A stretch of DNA of 64,000 nt from Sternotherus odoratus (lineage: Eukaryota; Chordata; Testudines; Kinosternidae): the NCBI GenBank assembly GCA_032164245.1, contig JAVMKO010000006.1, positions 8,385,001 through 8,449,000 of the forward strand. Direction: 5' to 3'. The position numbers were made by a program, and so were the translations under genes. Numbering within the stretch: position 1 is the stretch's first letter; each line of letters begins with the position of its first letter. Positions 62,393-64,000 of the stretch are shown one piece after another. Under the pieces are notes generated by a model. The model was not told where the DNA came from. It was given only the letters and a program-made list of their open reading frames with translations, and ran no database searches.

Positions 62393-64000
62393 GTGAGTGT
62401 TTTCTTTGAGTCCGTCTCCAGGGGCCATTCAGGTCTTATGCAAAGTGTTCACTCTGAGAAATGAGCTGCAGCTGCAGAACGTGCACTATTCCACCGGCAC
62501 TGAAATCGGGTCAGGAGATTTTCCTAGCATAGGAAAACGTCAGAGGTGCTTCCTCCCTGAGCTGTGTCCTCTCAGTGCTCAGGATCGGGGTGGGGATACT
62601 TGGGCTCGGCTGGTGTTCGCACCACGACCCCCTTATCTCTCAAGTTCCCCTTTGGGGGTGGGGCCGGAGGGTTGACTCAGGAGCCAGGGTTTTCAAAATG
62701 GAAATAAAATTGGCCTGGTCCTTTGGGTGCAGGCAGGTGGGAAGAGTTTGAACAGCACTTCTCCCTCATAAAGGGACACTTCAGAATGATCTTCCTATAA
62801 TGAAATAAGCGTTTGATGGCACTCTGAAGCCTGTAATTCCACATGGAGACTGGCAGCTAGTCTGGCCTCGGATTTGCAACACACACGTTTAACCCCTTCA
62901 GTTGGATCCATATGAGCCATGGGGAGGAGCGCGTCAGCCCACTGAAAGTGTCTTAGTCCCGCTGTAGCTGATGCCGGGCCACTGGAAGCATGATGACCCT
63001 GGTCCGGCATGGCAGCCGCATCTCATTGGTCTGCATTTCAGTAAGCAGTGGTCCTGCAGATCCCTTTGCACTGCAATGTGGCAGCTTTCTGGAGTGTGGG
63101 GCTATTTTGCAGTACTCGTCATCAAAAGGTTACAGCTGAAATATTTTGGTGGCTAGAGAGTTGGACAACCAACATCAGGATGTGAAAACCTGACGTGGTT
63201 AAACGTCTTGGATGTCTAATGTGAGTCCACGCGTACCATGGTTGTGCATGAAAATTGGGCTAAAGAGGTAAACCATATCAGGGGATGTCCGCTTCAGCAT
63301 TTGACTTCTCAGCAGCTACATTGTGTCAAAGGGTGGAAGAAATGTCATGCCTGGAGGGAGCTGCAAATGTCGATGAGACCGGCAGTTTCAATCGACTCCA
63401 TTTTGCTACTGAAGGTAAAAGTGGCTTCAGAAACCTAATGGCGCAGAGTTCTCCACAGAGCACTATAGAAGAATCCTTGCTCTTCAGTCATTAGGTGCAA
63501 TGAATGACCGAGTAGAAAGCAATCCGTCATTAACACTGCTTGACTGTTGTATCACAAGGTACAGAAAGGCACAACTGGTCCCATGAAGCTTCAGGACTGG
63601 GAAGCCCCCTTGTGCTGAAGAGAGTTTTCAGACAGAGAGATGTCCAACAAACAAGTCGGGAGATTGTCACGTTCCACGCAGAGGCCGTCACTGCCAGTTG
63701 CACCGAGGCAGAGTCCTCTTTGCTCCCGCCAGTGCTGAATTATGGTTGCTTAACTAAAAAGGAAACTGCTCTCGAACCATTGCACATTTAAACTCCATTG
63801 CTTTACCTGACTCATCCGGCTGGCTTCAAAGACCCCTCACTGAGCACTAGGGACATGGCATGTCTGAATTCACAGATAAGAGCTGGGAGAGTTCTAATAG
63901 TGCACAGACTTCTGGGCACTTTCTTACCTAGAGAAATACTCATTTAAATGCACAGTTGCGGTCTTACCCATGTCTAATCTCTGAATCCTAACGTAAAACC
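62393..64000 (+). other. Intron after exon 40, partial
   Basis: 1.6 kb with no exon, repeat or polyadenylation region recognised. The human terminal coding segment (SVSLNQTVTQL-type residues) was sought in all three frames and not seen, so the 3' end lies further right. Confidence 0.5.

Noticed and set aside
1..64000. CRISPR array, operon or bacterial gene cluster
   Set aside because: The repeats are dispersed transposons, the gene is spliced, and nothing resembles spacer-repeat arrays or prokaryotic gene packing.

Overview
The window is vertebrate nuclear DNA, most likely from a cryptodiran turtle. The evidence is the repeat mixture: CR1 LINE fragments, tRNA-headed SINEs of the tortoise (Cry) type with CR1-like tails, Penelope-like end repeats, L2-like LINE tails, MIR-like SINEs and many hAT and pogo/Tigger non-autonomous DNA transposons. 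This organism call is an inference from recalled repeat families. No bacterial or viral gene is present.

One gene spans the whole window on the + strand: KTN1 (kinectin 1), an endoplasmic-reticulum coiled-coil membrane protein. Forty internal exons were read out (414 to 62392, 3443 nt, about 1147 residues). All have AG acceptors and all but one a GT donor, and the reading phase is continuous throughout. The exons encoding the N-terminal membrane anchor lie left of the window, and the last coding segment and 3' UTR lie to the right.

Layout: exons 1-3 encode the basic linker and the start of the rod; exons 4-9 the first coiled coil; exons 10-30 are seven tandem copies of a three-exon cassette (about 69 + 38 + 91 nt, 66 codons each); exons 31-40 encode the C-terminal rod, including the stretch corresponding to the kinesin-binding part of mammalian kinectin. 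One cassette exon (28836-28904) has AT where the GT donor should be and a proline in the coiled coil, so it may be skipped or decaying.

The introns are mostly old repeats, several with exact target-site duplications: GC-rich hAT elements (5000, 19796, 31745, 38211), Tigger-like MITEs (5652, 21196), a solo LTR (14015) and four Penelope-like end insertions, three of them fold-backs (49103, 50134, 51940). Several are nested (CR1 in SINE, CR1 in hAT, hAT in CR1, MITE in CR1, LTR in repeat), which gives a relative order of insertion. Most long open frames outside the exons lie in GC-rich transposon interiors and are not genes.
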